A stretch of DNA of 64,000 nucleotides, taken from NCBI RefSeq assembly GCF_004138335.1, contig NZ_RYFW01000001.1:2108001-2172000 (forward strand), given 5' to 3'. This document shows, one piece after another, positions 16,950-26,097 of the stretch. Within the stretch, counting starts at the first letter, position 1, and each line of letters opens with the position of its first letter. Below the pieces are notes generated by a model. That model did not search any database, was not told where the DNA came from, and saw only the letters and a program-made list of their open reading frames with translations. Origin of the DNA: Peristeroidobacter agariperforans (lineage in GTDB: Bacteria; Pseudomonadota; Gammaproteobacteria; Steroidobacterales; Steroidobacteraceae). A program made the position numbers and the translations under genes.

Positions 16950-18954
16950 GCGCGCCGGCCGGCTCAGCGCAGGACTGGGCGTCGGCCGCCAGGATGCGAG
17001 CCTCGAAAGGCGCGAGGTGCAATGTCTGCGACGCAGGCAGGACGAAGTGCTCGCCTGTGAGGCGATCTTGCAGCCGGCTCTCGAGCCGCGGGTCCCTACC
17101 AACCGACGAGAGCTGCAGGTCGATGGATTCGTTGCTGAAGTTCAGCAGGACCAGCGCGCTTCCAGGTTGATAGCACTCTGCGGTGGGCACGCTTGGTCGT
17201 CGGATGTATGCAAGCACCGCGTCGTCGCGATTAGTCGCAAGCAACTCCATATCCGGCGAGTACAGGGCTGCGACTTCTTTTCGAAGTCGAACGAGCTTGG
17301 TGTAGTGAGCCAGCAGGCCGTGTCGATCTTCCCACGAAAGCGGTTGCTCGTCGTAGGGCAGAAACTGCGCACCGACTTCATCGCCGTTATATATGAGAGG
17401 CAATCCCGGCAGAGTGAGCAGCATGGTGGCCGCGACCCGAGTGCGGTCGGCGCCGTGCCGGGCGATGAACCGCTCGCCAGTGTCGTTGTTGTTCAGGAAG
17501 CGCAGCACCAGTCCGGGCTCTGGAAGACCTCGAGTGCTCTTCACTAGCGCCGCACGCAGTTTGTTCAGATCGGGCGGCTTGCTCGCGAACGCATCGTTCC
17601 AGGCCCATTCGCCGAGCCTTTCCGTCCAGTCATACGCCGCATCGAAGCCGTGTTGGAAGTAATAGCCGTCGAGGGCGGAAGCTTCCGCAATCAGCAGCAG
17701 GTCAGGATCGATGCGCTTCAACTCTGCTCGCCAGCGAGGCCAGAACTCGGGAGCTCGTTCGCGCACGCCCCAGCTCACATCCACGCGGAAGCCATCGACA
17801 TTGAGCTCGCGCACCCAGTAGCTGAAGGCTTCGATCATGTAGCGCTGTACTTCAGGGTTGTCGTACTCGAGATTCTTCAAGTGCGCCCAGTCGAAATAGT
17901 TCGTGACCTCGCCGTCCGGATCGCGCTCGAACCAGTTGAAGTAGGGCGAGCGCTGCCGGCGGTCGGCAGCATCGACGTAATAGCGATGCGCTGCCGCCAG
18001 ATGGTTCGGGATGAAATCGATGAGTACGCGCAGACCGTGGGCGTGCGCCGCTTTGATGAGCGCCTCGAGCTGCAGTTTCGTTCCGAACTCGGCGCGAGAC
18101 TGGAAATGATCCGTCACTGCGTAACCGAAGTCTTCGGTCGGTGCGCCAGTGACGGGCGACAGCCAGATCGCTGTGACGCCCAACGCGGCAATCTCCGGCA
18201 AGCGCTTGCGCACGTCGTCATAGCCATTGTGACCGAATGCAAAGGGAGCTACGCCGTACAGAACAGCTCGTGTGATCCATGGCGGACGGTGATTCTCGAG
18301 GTCGACCTCCTGCGGCGAGCCGTCGGCGATTTTGAAGACGCTGGTGCTTTCATCGCTGCGGCCAAGCGCGTCCGTAACGCGCAGCGTGACGTAGTACTCG
18401 CCATCCACATCGGGCGGCTCGACCTGGATCGTCGGTGTCGTCGCCGGCGTGACATCGAGCACAGATCGAGAGCTGAGCGTCAGCGGCGCTGCATTGCCTC
18501 GTCGGGTTCGCCACTCATATTGCACGATGGGCGCCGCGATGCCGGGCGCCATTTCGCTGCCGGCGGCATCCATCAATATATTTGCGCCGTCGATGCGAGT
18601 GCGGATCCAGGCACGCGGCCGGTCCTCGATACGAACCTGCCAACGTTGAGCGGGCGATCGCGCGACTTCGCGACCGTCTCGCATGCAGCGCGCGCGAAGG
18701 TCGTTGCCGCCACTACGAAGCGGCACGGACGCCCGGAACCGATGGTCTTGAAGCGTTGCGACCGCGGTTGCGGCCGGACCTTGAATCAGCACCTCGTCAC
18801 AAGCCGACGAGTCGACTCGGCCCTCGATGTATTTATCGAACGTCCACGCGTCGCCGCCGGCTGTATCGAACTCCACCGGAGCCTCGGATGCCTGCGATAC
18901 GCAGCCGAGTGCGCAGAGCGCGACGATCAACGAGCGGAGCCGGCGGATCTGCAT
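16828..18954 (-). CDS. GH13 alpha-amylase-family glycoside hydrolase, exported
   Basis: A 708-residue protein. An N-terminal signal peptide (LIVALCALGCVSQA; Cys18 could be a weak lipobox) is followed by beta-sandwich/PKD-like domains (about 25-215). The GH13 barrel spans about 225-600. Region I is DFIPNHL, the nucleophile Asp392 lies in GFRVDVSW, the acid/base Glu424 in LIAEAS and the third acid Asp491 in NNNDTG, where the common form has HD. It should hydrolyse alpha-1,4-glucans or cyclodextrins in the periplasm or on the surface. The last 40 or so residues are arginine-rich, unlike the family, and are encoded antisense to the nitrilase-like gene, which suggests a 3' extension past the ancestral stop. 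Confidence 0.88.
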   Translation of the reverse strand: MQIRRLRSLIVALCALGCVSQASEAPVEFDTAGGDAWTFDKYIEGRVDSSACDEVLIQGPAATAVATLQDHRFRASVPLRSGGNDLRARCMRDGREVARSPAQRWQVRIEDRPRAWIRTRIDGANILMDAAGSEMAPGIAAPIVQYEWRTRRGNAAPLTLSSRSVLDVTPATTPTIQVEPPDVDGEYYVTLRVTDALGRSDESTSVFKIADGSPQEVDLENHRPPWITRAVLYGVAPFAFGHNGYDDVRKRLPEIAALGVTAIWLSPVTGAPTEDFGYAVTDHFQSRAEFGTKLQLEALIKAAHAHGLRVLIDFIPNHLAAAHRYYVDAADRRQRSPYFNWFERDPDGEVTNYFDWAHLKNLEYDNPEVQRYMIEAFSYWVRELNVDGFRVDVSWGVRERAPEFWPRWRAELKRIDPDLLLIAEASALDGYYFQHGFDAAYDWTERLGEWAWNDAFASKPPDLNKLRAALVKSTRGLPEPGLVLRFLNNNDTGERFIARHGADRTRVAATMLLTLPGLPLIYNGDEVGAQFLPYDEQPLSWEDRHGLLAHYTKLVRLRKEVAALYSPDMELLATNRDDAVLAYIRRPSVPTAECYQPGSALVLLNFSNESIDLQLSSVGRDPRLESRLQDRLTGEHFVLPASQTLHLAPFEARILAADAQSCAEPAGALSERTRRSAASRPWSRVAPHSWKETVRRRWSGPATDLPAK

Positions 18955-19008
18955 GAGGGCAGAATAATCAGCGCCCGCTCGTTTGTATTCTGGGAATTCC
19001 GAGTAGGC

Positions 19009-20217
19009 TTATCCCGACGTTTGTTCGCCAATTTCCTCGCTGCTCGCCTGACGCGCCGAGCTCAACAGGATCCAGCCCGCGGTCGAGCAGATGGCCATGA
19101 CAAAGGCCATGGGCACCGGGCCGGTCAAATCCAGCACGCCGACCAATGCGGCCGCGATCGCGCCCGTGCCCAGCTGCAGAAAGCCGAGCAGCGACGAGGC
19201 GCTGCCGATGTTCTTGGTGAAGGGCTTCAGGGCCAGTGCGGCCGCATTCGGATAGGTGATGCCTGCACAGTGCAGGAACACGAACAGCAGCGCGACCGTG
19301 GCCCACTTGCCGAGGTCGAGCGTCAACGACAGCGCCAGGAACGTGATGCCACTGATGACCTGAACGAACAAGGCGCGACGAAACACCTGCTCGCTGGCGA
19401 AATGTTTCAACAGCACATGGTTCAACTGGCCGCCCAGGATCATGCCGCCAGCCAGGATGGCGAAGATCGCACCGAAGCCGCCCGGCCCGACGCCGAAGCC
19501 GTCCATGAAAACTGCCGGCGAACCGGAAACGAACACGAACAAGCCCGCGAAGGACAATGAGCCCGCGAGCGTGTATGTCCTGAACTGAGGCTGGGCGAGG
19601 GCATCGCGGAACGTACGAAGGATCGGCGCGAGCCGCAGGCTCACCGACGGATCTGGCGAATACGTGCGAGGCACTGCGAACATCACCAAAGCCAGATCGG
19701 CGATGGCCAGCGCGGCCAGCACAGCGAAGATTGCTCGCCAGCTCGCAATGCTGGTGATCAAACTGCCGATACTGGGCGCGAGCAGCGGCGACACGCTCAG
19801 AACGAGCATGAGCGTCGCAAAGGCTCGAGCTGCTTTTTCAGCAGGAACGTGATCGCGTACCAAGGCGATGGCGCCGACCGACGCAGCGCTGCCGCCGAGC
19901 GCCGAGATGAATCGATACACCAGCAGGCCTTCGAACGAAGTGGTCGTCATGCAGCCGAGCGTAGCGAGCACATAGATGGCCAGCCCGCCGTAGATCGGGC
20001 GCTGCCGGCCGAAGCGATCGAGCAACGGACCGTAGATGACTTGCCCGAGCGCAAAGCCGATGAAGTACACCGACACGCTCAGCGACATGCGCGACACCGC
20101 GACGCCGAGATCCGCTGCAATCTGCGGGAACGCCGGCAGATACAGGTCGATGGTGAACGGGGTCAGCGCATTCAGGAAGCCGAGTACGATGATCAAAAAC
20201 GTAGGATGTCTTCGCAT
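19009..20217 (-). CDS. Bcr/CflA-family MFS drug efflux transporter
   Basis: A 402-residue, 12-helix transporter. The N-terminus ALTPFTIDLYLPAFPQIA is the signature of the Bcr/CflA (bicyclomycin/chloramphenicol) branch, with the Asp in helix 1. Motif A reads GPLLDRFGRQRPIYGG and motif C is the LSVSPLLAPSIGSLI region. It should export drugs by proton antiport. It is transcribed toward the amylase gene (54-base gap) and is divergent from an AraC regulator across 209 bases. That regulator may control it, although no operator is evident. Confidence 0.92.
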   Translation of the reverse strand: MRRHPTFLIIVLGFLNALTPFTIDLYLPAFPQIAADLGVAVSRMSLSVSVYFIGFALGQVIYGPLLDRFGRQRPIYGGLAIYVLATLGCMTTTSFEGLLVYRFISALGGSAASVGAIALVRDHVPAEKAARAFATLMLVLSVSPLLAPSIGSLITSIASWRAIFAVLAALAIADLALVMFAVPRTYSPDPSVSLRLAPILRTFRDALAQPQFRTYTLAGSLSFAGLFVFVSGSPAVFMDGFGVGPGGFGAIFAILAGGMILGGQLNHVLLKHFASEQVFRRALFVQVISGITFLALSLTLDLGKWATVALLFVFLHCAGITYPNAAALALKPFTKNIGSASSLLGFLQLGTGAIAAALVGVLDLTGPVPMAFVMAICSTAGWILLSSARQASSEEIGEQTSG

Positions 20218-20426
20218 ACAGAAACTGGCGACGGATCGCTCCGCCGTGGAAACGTATCTAACTGGTGGAAAATTGCAGGCTGCGAGCGGAGCGCTCGTTT
20301 TTGGTGGCCGGTCCTGGCTGATGCCCGCGCGGCACTGATGATTGCGCCGAGGGCGTCAGGGTACAACTCCAGGCATCGACGTGTCCATGCCATCGCGCGC
20401 CCGGCCGGCCCAGAGTATAAGGAGTC

Positions 20427-21281
20427 ATGATCCGATACAGTCCCGCCCCTCCGCTGGATGCCGCGATCGACTGCATCTGGCTGAGTCAGCGCCGCGAGCA
20501 TTGCCAGCACTGGGAGCACATGCTGCCTTCCGGAAAGGCGCAGCTTGTCATTCCTTTGCACGATGCGCCCATTCAATGGGCCTCGCCGGGCAGCAAAATC
20601 GAATGGCACTCGTGGACCCGCGGCGTGATCCATGGTCCTCAGGCCCGCTATTACCTGGCCGGGCCGAAGCCGCCGGGTGTCGTCGTCGGCGCATCGTTTC
20701 GGGTCGGCATGGCGGCGGCGATTCTCGGCGTCTCGTTGGATGAGCTGCGCGATCGTCACGTTTCCATCGAGGAGCTGTGGGGTTATCGCGGACTCGAGCT
20801 GCACGATAGGCTGGCTTCGATCCGAGAGCCGATGGATGTTTGCCGGGCGCTGGAAACGGAGTTGATCGCGAGGATTCGCCGGCCGTTGTTGATTCATCCT
20901 GCCGTCGGGTACGCATTACGGCCCGAGGGGCTCGGCAGTCCGCGCGTGGACGAGATTCAACGCCGCACCGGTTACAGTCCGCGTCATTTCATCGAATTGT
21001 TTCATTCGGCCGTCGGTCTCACGCCGAAGCACTTTTATCGCGTGCAGCGTTTCTCCGGCACGCTCGCTCGCCTGGCGCGAAGTTCGAGCGAGGGCGGAAC
21101 GAAACTCGCGGATGTGGCGTTCGCCGCCGGCTATGCGGATCAGGCGCACTTTTCCCGGGAGTTTCGCCAGCTCGCCGGCGTCGCGCCGTCCGCCTATTGC
21201 CCGCCAGCGGCGCACAGCGAGCATCACCACGTCGTGACCCCAGGTAAAAAAGCTTCAAGACTCGTGCATCGCCGGGCATGA
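20427..21281 (+). CDS. AraC-family transcriptional regulator
   Basis: A 284-residue protein beginning at an ATG with a good AAGGAGT site just upstream. The N-terminal half (SPAPPLDAAIDCIW... EHMLPSGKAQLVIPL) is the small sensor domain often found in short AraC regulators annotated as DUF6597-like. The C-terminal half has two helix-turn-helices, including VDEIQRRTGYSPRHFIELFH and LADVAFAAGYADQAHFSREF. The cysteine-poor sensor gives no clue to its ligand. The VOC gene starts 45 bases downstream, and the protein may regulate that gene and/or the divergent Bcr pump. Confidence 0.9.
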   Translation: MIRYSPAPPLDAAIDCIWLSQRREHCQHWEHMLPSGKAQLVIPLHDAPIQWASPGSKIEWHSWTRGVIHGPQARYYLAGPKPPGVVVGASFRVGMAAAILGVSLDELRDRHVSIEELWGYRGLELHDRLASIREPMDVCRALETELIARIRRPLLIHPAVGYALRPEGLGSPRVDEIQRRTGYSPRHFIELFHSAVGLTPKHFYRVQRFSGTLARLARSSSEGGTKLADVAFAAGYADQAHFSREFRQLAGVAPSAYCPPAAHSEHHHVVTPGKKASRLVHRRA

Positions 21282-21326
21282 CACTATGCTCCAGCGCGAG
21301 ACCTCCTTCGCGAACCAGGAGCGGCC

Positions 21327-21788
21327 ATGAGCGATAAGGGCGAGCAGAACATTCACGACGTGTATGCCTACTTGCGATTGCACGACACCAAGGCGGCCAT
21401 CGATTTCTATGCCCGTGCATTCGGCGCCAAGGAATTGTTCCGGCTGGTCGAGCCCGGCGGCAAAGTCGGTCATGCCGAGGTGAAGATCGGGCCGGTGACG
21501 CTGATGTTGTCGGATGAATATCCGGAGATGGGTATTCGCGGGCCGCGTTCGATCGGCGGCACCAGCGTTTCAATCCATATTCACGCCAGCGACGTCGATC
21601 GCTTGTTCGAGCAGGCGGTGGCGGCGGGCGCAACCGTCGTGCGCCCTTTGCAGAATCAATTCTATGGCGAGCGTTCCGGCACCGTGCGCGATCCGTTCGG
21701 TCACGAATGGCTGCTCGGCGGCCACATCGAAGACGTCACGCCCGAAGAAATGCAGCGGCGCTACACCGAGCTGTTCAACGAAGGTTAG
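21327..21788 (+). CDS. VOC-superfamily protein (PhnB/glyoxalase-like)
   Basis: A 153-residue protein of two beta-alpha-beta-beta-beta modules. The sequence DVYAYLRLHDTKAAIDFYARAFGAKELFRLV and the C-terminal RDPFGHEWLLGGHIEDVTPEE are characteristic of the PhnB-like branch of the vicinal-oxygen-chelate superfamily. Related proteins act in resistance or small-molecule binding, and some in isomerisation. The function is not specific from sequence. It follows an AraC gene on the same strand and converges on Ohr with a 27-base gap. Confidence 0.88.
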   Translation: MSDKGEQNIHDVYAYLRLHDTKAAIDFYARAFGAKELFRLVEPGGKVGHAEVKIGPVTLMLSDEYPEMGIRGPRSIGGTSVSIHIHASDVDRLFEQAVAAGATVVRPLQNQFYGERSGTVRDPFGHEWLLGGHIEDVTPEEMQRRYTELFNEG

Positions 21789-21815
21789 TTCGCTGCACAG
21801 CCCGGCTGCGACGCT

Positions 21816-22241
21816 TCACTCGACGACCAGCTTCACGTCGATGTTGCCGCGAGTGGCGTTCGAGTACGGGCAGACGATGTGCGCCTTCTCGACCAGCTTC
21901 TGCACCTGATCCTTCGGCAGGCCGGGCACATTGATGCGCAGCTCGGCTTCGATGCCGAAACCGGTCGGGATGGCGCCGATGCCGACCCGGCCGGTCACGT
22001 TCGTGTCCGCGGGCAGAGCGACTTTCTCCTTACCGGCGACGAACTTCAGCGCACCCAGGAAGCACGCCGAGTAACCGGCGGCGAACAGCTGTTCTGGATT
22101 CGTGCCCGGGCCGCCCCCGCCACCCAGCTCTCGCGGCGTGGACAGCTGGATATCCAGGACATTGTCGGAAGACTTGGCGCGGCCGTCGCGGCCTCCGGTC
22201 GCGGTGGCCTGGGCGGTGTATAGAACTTTCTCGATCGACAT
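21816..22241 (-). CDS. ohr: Organic hydroperoxide resistance protein (Ohr)
   Basis: A 141-residue OsmC/Ohr-family thiol peroxidase. Both catalytic cysteines are present: Cys60 in YSACFLGAL and Cys124 in [11 protein letters not shown]. The nearby Arg and Glu of the active site ([14 protein letters not shown]) are also kept. It reduces organic hydroperoxides and peroxynitrite, recycled by lipoylated dihydrolipoamide systems. Family length is about 140 residues, so it is complete. The usual MarR-type OhrR regulator is not adjacent. The divergent neighbour is instead an AraC protein across 111 bases. Confidence 0.95.
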   Translation of the reverse strand: MSIEKVLYTAQATATGGRDGRAKSSDNVLDIQLSTPRELGGGGGPGTNPEQLFAAGYSACFLGALKFVAGKEKVALPADTNVTGRVGIGAIPTGFGIEAELRINVPGLPKDQVQKLVEKAHIVCPYSNATRGNIDVKLVVE

Positions 22242-22352
22242 GACGTGCTCCTTGGGTTGTTTGGGTGGTGTGCGTCAGTGGGAGAGACTGTACGCGTGCC
22301 TTCCGGACTCCGGCTCACCTAAAATCCGCAAAACTTGATCAGGAATATGGGA

Positions 22353-23180
22353 ATGGTCGACCGTCTGGAGTCCCTGCTGACGCACTTTGCCGTGCACGCC
22401 CGCATGTTCCACTCCGGGGCGCTGTGCGGTTTGAACGAAGTGCCGACCTTGCCGGACACCGGGCAATTGCACCTCATCAAGCTGGGCCCGGTTGAGGTCA
22501 TGCATGACGGCGAAACGCCACTGCACGTCGTCGAGCCCAGCTTACTGCTGTACCCGCGGCCGCTGAAGCATCGTTTTGTCACCGACGCAAAACGCGGCGC
22601 CGACCTGGCCTGTGCGAATTTGCACTTCGATGGGGGCGTTGCCAATCCAATCGCCGCTGCGCTGCCGCCGGTCATCTGCGCACCGCTGGCTCAGATCGAA
22701 GGGGCGGACGGCGTGCTGTCGTTGCTGTTCGATGAAGCCTTCAATCAGCGCTGCGGCCGGCAGGCGCTGGTGAACCGCCTGTTCGAAGTGGTGTTGATTC
22801 AAGTGCTGCGCCACCTGATGGAGAGCGGCCAGATCCGCAGCGGCATGCTCGCGGGTATGGGGCATCCGAAGCTGCGACATGCGTTGGTGGCCATGCACGA
22901 GCAGCCCGCGCACGAGTGGTCGCTGGAAGAGTTGGCCGACAAAGCCGGCATGTCCCGCAGCGTGTTCGCCAACGCGTTTCGCGACACGGTCGGACTCACG
23001 CCCGGGGCTTATCTTCAGAACTGGCGCGTGAGTCTGGCGCAGCAGGCGCTACGCCAAGGTCGCTCGCTCAAAATGATTGCGCTCGAAGTAGGTTATGGCA
23101 GCGAGGCTGCGCTGTCTCGCGCCTTCAAGGTTCAGAGCGGCCTGTCGCCGCGCGAATGGAAACAAGCTCAAGCGATATAA
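22353..23180 (+). CDS. AraC-family regulator with cupin N-terminal domain
   Basis: About 275 residues. The ATG at 22353 is chosen because AGGA lies 8 bases upstream; a TTG (22335) and another ATG (22347) are in frame. The N-terminal cupin (LHLIKLGPVEVMHDG... PSLLLYPRPLKHRFV... CANLHFDGG) contains histidines and two cysteines that might bind metal. The C-terminal double helix-turn-helix is WSLEELADKAGMSRSVFANAFR and LKMIALEVGYGSEAALSRAF. It is divergent from ohr and only 3 bases upstream of a VOC gene, so it probably regulates one or both. Confidence 0.9.
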   Translation: MVDRLESLLTHFAVHARMFHSGALCGLNEVPTLPDTGQLHLIKLGPVEVMHDGETPLHVVEPSLLLYPRPLKHRFVTDAKRGADLACANLHFDGGVANPIAAALPPVICAPLAQIEGADGVLSLLFDEAFNQRCGRQALVNRLFEVVLIQVLRHLMESGQIRSGMLAGMGHPKLRHALVAMHEQPAHEWSLEELADKAGMSRSVFANAFRDTVGLTPGAYLQNWRVSLAQQALRQGRSLKMIALEVGYGSEAALSRAFKVQSGLSPREWKQAQAI

Positions 23181-23183
23181 CGC

Positions 23184-23573
23184 ATGCGCATCGAACATCT
23201 GGCTCTGTGGACTGACGACCTGGCGCGGATCAGGGATTTCTACGTCACGTATTTCGACGCCGTGGCCGGCAGCGGCTATCGCAACGCTGCCAAGGGCTTT
23301 GAATCTGTTTTTCTCAGCTTTACCGATGGCGCGCGCCTGGAATTCATGAAGAGCACGACGCTGTCTCCAGTCGTCATCGAAGCCGGCGCGCAGCGCATGG
23401 GGTTGACGCACTTCGCCATGTCGGTGGGCTCCGAAGAGCGTGTCGATGCACTCACGCAGCGCTTGAAAAGAGACGGCTATCCTGTGCTCGATGGGCCTCG
23501 TCGCACGGGCGACGGCTATTACGAAAGCGTGGTGCTCGATCCCGATGGCAATCGCATCGAGATCACGGTCTGA
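23184..23573 (+). CDS. VOC-superfamily metalloprotein (glyoxalase I-like)
   Basis: A 129-residue protein matching the family of short glyoxalase/bleomycin-resistance proteins. It starts RIEHLALWTDDL with His5 as a likely metal ligand. It has RLEFM in the middle and ends DPDGNRIEITV with a Glu ligand. The pattern is common in proteins of unknown substrate annotated as VOC or YaeR-like. It begins 3 bases after the AraC stop, so the two are one transcription unit. It converges on a TPR gene. Confidence 0.88.
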   Translation: MRIEHLALWTDDLARIRDFYVTYFDAVAGSGYRNAAKGFESVFLSFTDGARLEFMKSTTLSPVVIEAGAQRMGLTHFAMSVGSEERVDALTQRLKRDGYPVLDGPRRTGDGYYESVVLDPDGNRIEITV

Positions 23574-23578
23574 GGGCT

Positions 23579-24247
23579 TCACCAGCTCGAGGACGGCACA
23601 TCGTCGCGGGTGATCTCGGAGCGTTGCGCGACCCATTCGCCGAAGCCGCTCACGTCGACTCCCTCGATGGAGTCGGTCCGGTGAGCGGCGACCCACTCGC
23701 GCATTGCCTGTAGCAACTTCGCCGCCTGGCCTTTGTTGAGTGCGTACAAGCGCAGATAGTTGAAGCGCGCTTCGTCGAGCCGATTCAGGCCAAGGAACGC
23801 CTGGCCTTGATATTCAATGGCGTGCGGATAGTCAGGAAAGATTTTCAGCGCCTGTTGGTACGCTGCGAGCGCCTTGGTGTGATTGCCCAGCTTGCGGTTC
23901 GCATAGCCGAGGTAGGTGTAAGCCTCGTGCATCGATGCGTCGAGTCGCACGGCTTCTTCGAAATGTTCCAGCGATTCCTCATATGCGTCGCGCGCGGCGC
24001 GTTCCGCCGCGGACTTTTCTTTGGCATCACTCGAAGCTTCGGCCAGCGCCTGCGAATGATCGGCGCGCTGGATCGCGGCATAGCCCACATTGTACGCGTC
24101 GATCGCGCTCTGCTCCGAGATCGGCGGCGGCGCAGCGGAGCGAGGTGGCGGGCGATAAGCGCCCGGCCCATCGGCGTAAGCCGGCGCTGCCGTGGCGATG
24201 ATCCACAGCAGCGCCGCGAGCGGTCGGTGAAGTCGCATGTCACTCAT
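23579..24247 (-). CDS. Exported TPR-repeat protein
   Basis: A 222-residue protein with a signal peptide (PLAALLWIIATAAPAYADG), a proline-rich linker and about three tetratricopeptide repeats. Examples are YEESLEHFEEAVRLDASMHEAYTYLGYANRKLG and KALAAYQQALKIFPDYPHAIEYQGQAFLGL. Starts at 24247 and 24238 (second Met) are both possible. TPRs mediate protein contacts; no catalytic domain is visible. It lies 9 bases downstream of a larger exported TPR protein on the same strand, so the two probably form an operon. Specific role unknown. Confidence 0.85.
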   Translation of the reverse strand: MSDMRLHRPLAALLWIIATAAPAYADGPGAYRPPPRSAAPPPISEQSAIDAYNVGYAAIQRADHSQALAEASSDAKEKSAAERAARDAYEESLEHFEEAVRLDASMHEAYTYLGYANRKLGNHTKALAAYQQALKIFPDYPHAIEYQGQAFLGLNRLDEARFNYLRLYALNKGQAAKLLQAMREWVAAHRTDSIEGVDVSGFGEWVAQRSEITRDDVPSSSW

Positions 24248-24256
24248 ATCCGATGC

Positions 24257-25942
24257 TCAGAAGCGTGAGGCAGTGAGCGTTACGTCAGCGTCTGCCCAAG
24301 CCTTCTTGAAGTCGGCTTCGACGAGCTTGGCCTGCTCCTGCTTGTTCTGCGCCAGCAGCGCCTTGTGCAAGCCGAACAACGCCCAGCCGTTCTTCGGATG
24401 GACGCGCAGATCTTCCCAATAGACCGCTTCGGCCTCGGCAGGGCGGCCCGCGTCGAGCAGCACGGCGCCGAGCACATGACGCACGGGCTGGTGCCAATCG
24501 TCGGGCTCGGTGTAGATCAGGTTGTCGTGATAACGCACGGCGCGATCGAGATGAGCGATCGCTACGTCGTAGTTGCCTTGCGCGGCGGCCAGTTCGCCAT
24601 CGAGCACTTCGACCGCGACTCGCAGCACCGAGTCGGCGAGATTGAGTGACATCGAGGTCGGCGCTGCGGTCAGCTTCGGATCTTTCGCGATCTTGCGCAC
24701 GGCCTCGATCTCTTTCTTCGCAGCACCCAAGTCATTCTTGCGGATGAATGCCATACCGCGTGCGTAGTGACGCACGCCACGCGTGAAGAGCGTGTCCGCT
24801 CGAGGCGCCGGTGCGGCCAGGATCTCGTCCCACTTGCCGAAGCGCACCAGCGCGAAGTCGGGTGGCAGCACGAAGGTTTGCAGCAGCGACATTTCCTTGA
24901 GAGCCTCGGGCGGAATCGCCTGCGCGGTCTTGTTGGCCGAGTCGATGGCGATCTTGCTTTGACCCGCCATGCTGGCCGCGAACCACAGGAAGTGCACGTT
25001 GTGAGGGTAGTAGCCCAGCGGGTAGAGGCCCTGCGCACGGCACTGAGTAATGTAATCCTCGTCGGCGAGGATCGCCATCTGATTGGCTTTCATCGCATCG
25101 GCATAGCGGCCTACGCGTTGATAGATATGTCCCGGCATGTGCACGAGGTGACCGGCTGCCGGCGCGAGAGGTAGCAACCGATCAGCCGCAGCTTCGGCTT
25201 TTTCCGGCGTATTGCTCGCCTCCCAGAGATGGATGTAGTAGTGCAGCGCGCCCGGATGATCCGGGTTCTTCGCGAGCACGCGATCCAGGGCCTTGATGAT
25301 GTCGTGGGTCTGATCATAGGGACGTCCATCGCGAGTCCAATAATTCCACGGACGCAGATCCATCACCGACTCGGCGTACAGCGTCGCGGCGTCGAGATCG
25401 TCCGGATAGGTTTCCTGCAGGATGCGCATGGCGCCGGCGTAGGCTTGATCGGCAGCGGCGCGATCTTCGGGCTTGCCGGTGAAACGCAGGGCGAGCGCGT
25501 CGATATAGTCCCGTTCGCGTGGGGTCACCTTGCCCTTGAGCGATTGGGCCTTCTTGATGAGCTCGAGCGCCTTCGGTTCCTGCTCAGGCCCCATGGCCGC
25601 ATTGATGTTCGGGCCCAGCACCAGCGCCTGACCCCAATACGCCATGGCCGCGTTCGGATCCAGTCGCGCCGCTTCCGCGAAGGCCCGTCCGGCTTCGGCG
25701 TGATTGAATCCGTAGGTGAGATTCAATCCCTGGTTCATGAAGCGCTGCGCCTGCTCCGATTCTGTCGTGACGGGAAACGTGTGCTTGCCGACATCCTGCA
25801 GCCGGGGTGCGATGGCGCCCGACGGCGAGGTCGAGTCGAAGCCTTCGTGCTCCTGATAATGTTTATGAACCGGCACTTGGGCGTGCGCGGCTGCGGCCAG
25901 CCAGAGCGAGCCGGCGAAGGCCAGGCAGATCTTGGTGCGCAT
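24257..25942 (-). CDS. Large exported TPR-repeat protein
   Basis: A 561-residue protein with a clean signal peptide (CLAFAGSLWLAAAAHAQV). It contains scattered TPRs (FNHAEAGRAFAEAARLDPNAAMAYWGQAL... and a C-terminal AEAEAVYWEDLRVHPKNGWALFGLHKALLAQ). Between them lie conserved motifs LHYYIHLWEAS, HLVHMPGHIYQRVGRY and YYPHNVHFLW, rich in histidines, that mark a widespread proteobacterial family of unknown function. The histidines might bind metal, but this is inference. It is divergent from a GFA gene and is followed 9 bases later by a second TPR protein. Confidence 0.85.
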   Translation of the reverse strand: MRTKICLAFAGSLWLAAAAHAQVPVHKHYQEHEGFDSTSPSGAIAPRLQDVGKHTFPVTTESEQAQRFMNQGLNLTYGFNHAEAGRAFAEAARLDPNAAMAYWGQALVLGPNINAAMGPEQEPKALELIKKAQSLKGKVTPRERDYIDALALRFTGKPEDRAAADQAYAGAMRILQETYPDDLDAATLYAESVMDLRPWNYWTRDGRPYDQTHDIIKALDRVLAKNPDHPGALHYYIHLWEASNTPEKAEAAADRLLPLAPAAGHLVHMPGHIYQRVGRYADAMKANQMAILADEDYITQCRAQGLYPLGYYPHNVHFLWFAASMAGQSKIAIDSANKTAQAIPPEALKEMSLLQTFVLPPDFALVRFGKWDEILAAPAPRADTLFTRGVRHYARGMAFIRKNDLGAAKKEIEAVRKIAKDPKLTAAPTSMSLNLADSVLRVAVEVLDGELAAAQGNYDVAIAHLDRAVRYHDNLIYTEPDDWHQPVRHVLGAVLLDAGRPAEAEAVYWEDLRVHPKNGWALFGLHKALLAQNKQEQAKLVEADFKKAWADADVTLTASRF

Positions 25943-26097
25943 AGCGTTCTCCCCACATTTGTTGCTGAGTGCGCGACAGTGCTCCCGGGTCGTGAGTGTC
26001 GGGTGATACGACGCGTGAAAAATCCGTGAAAACCTCGGGGCGATGATTTCTACGCTGCGGTGCCTTACAGTGCGCTGAAGACACCACGGGGCTGAAC

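Noticed and set aside
17650-19560. 636-residue plus-strand open frame opposite amylase and Bcr genes
   Set aside because: The minus strand carries clear GH13 and Bcr motifs. The plus frame crosses two unrelated genes and has no domain.
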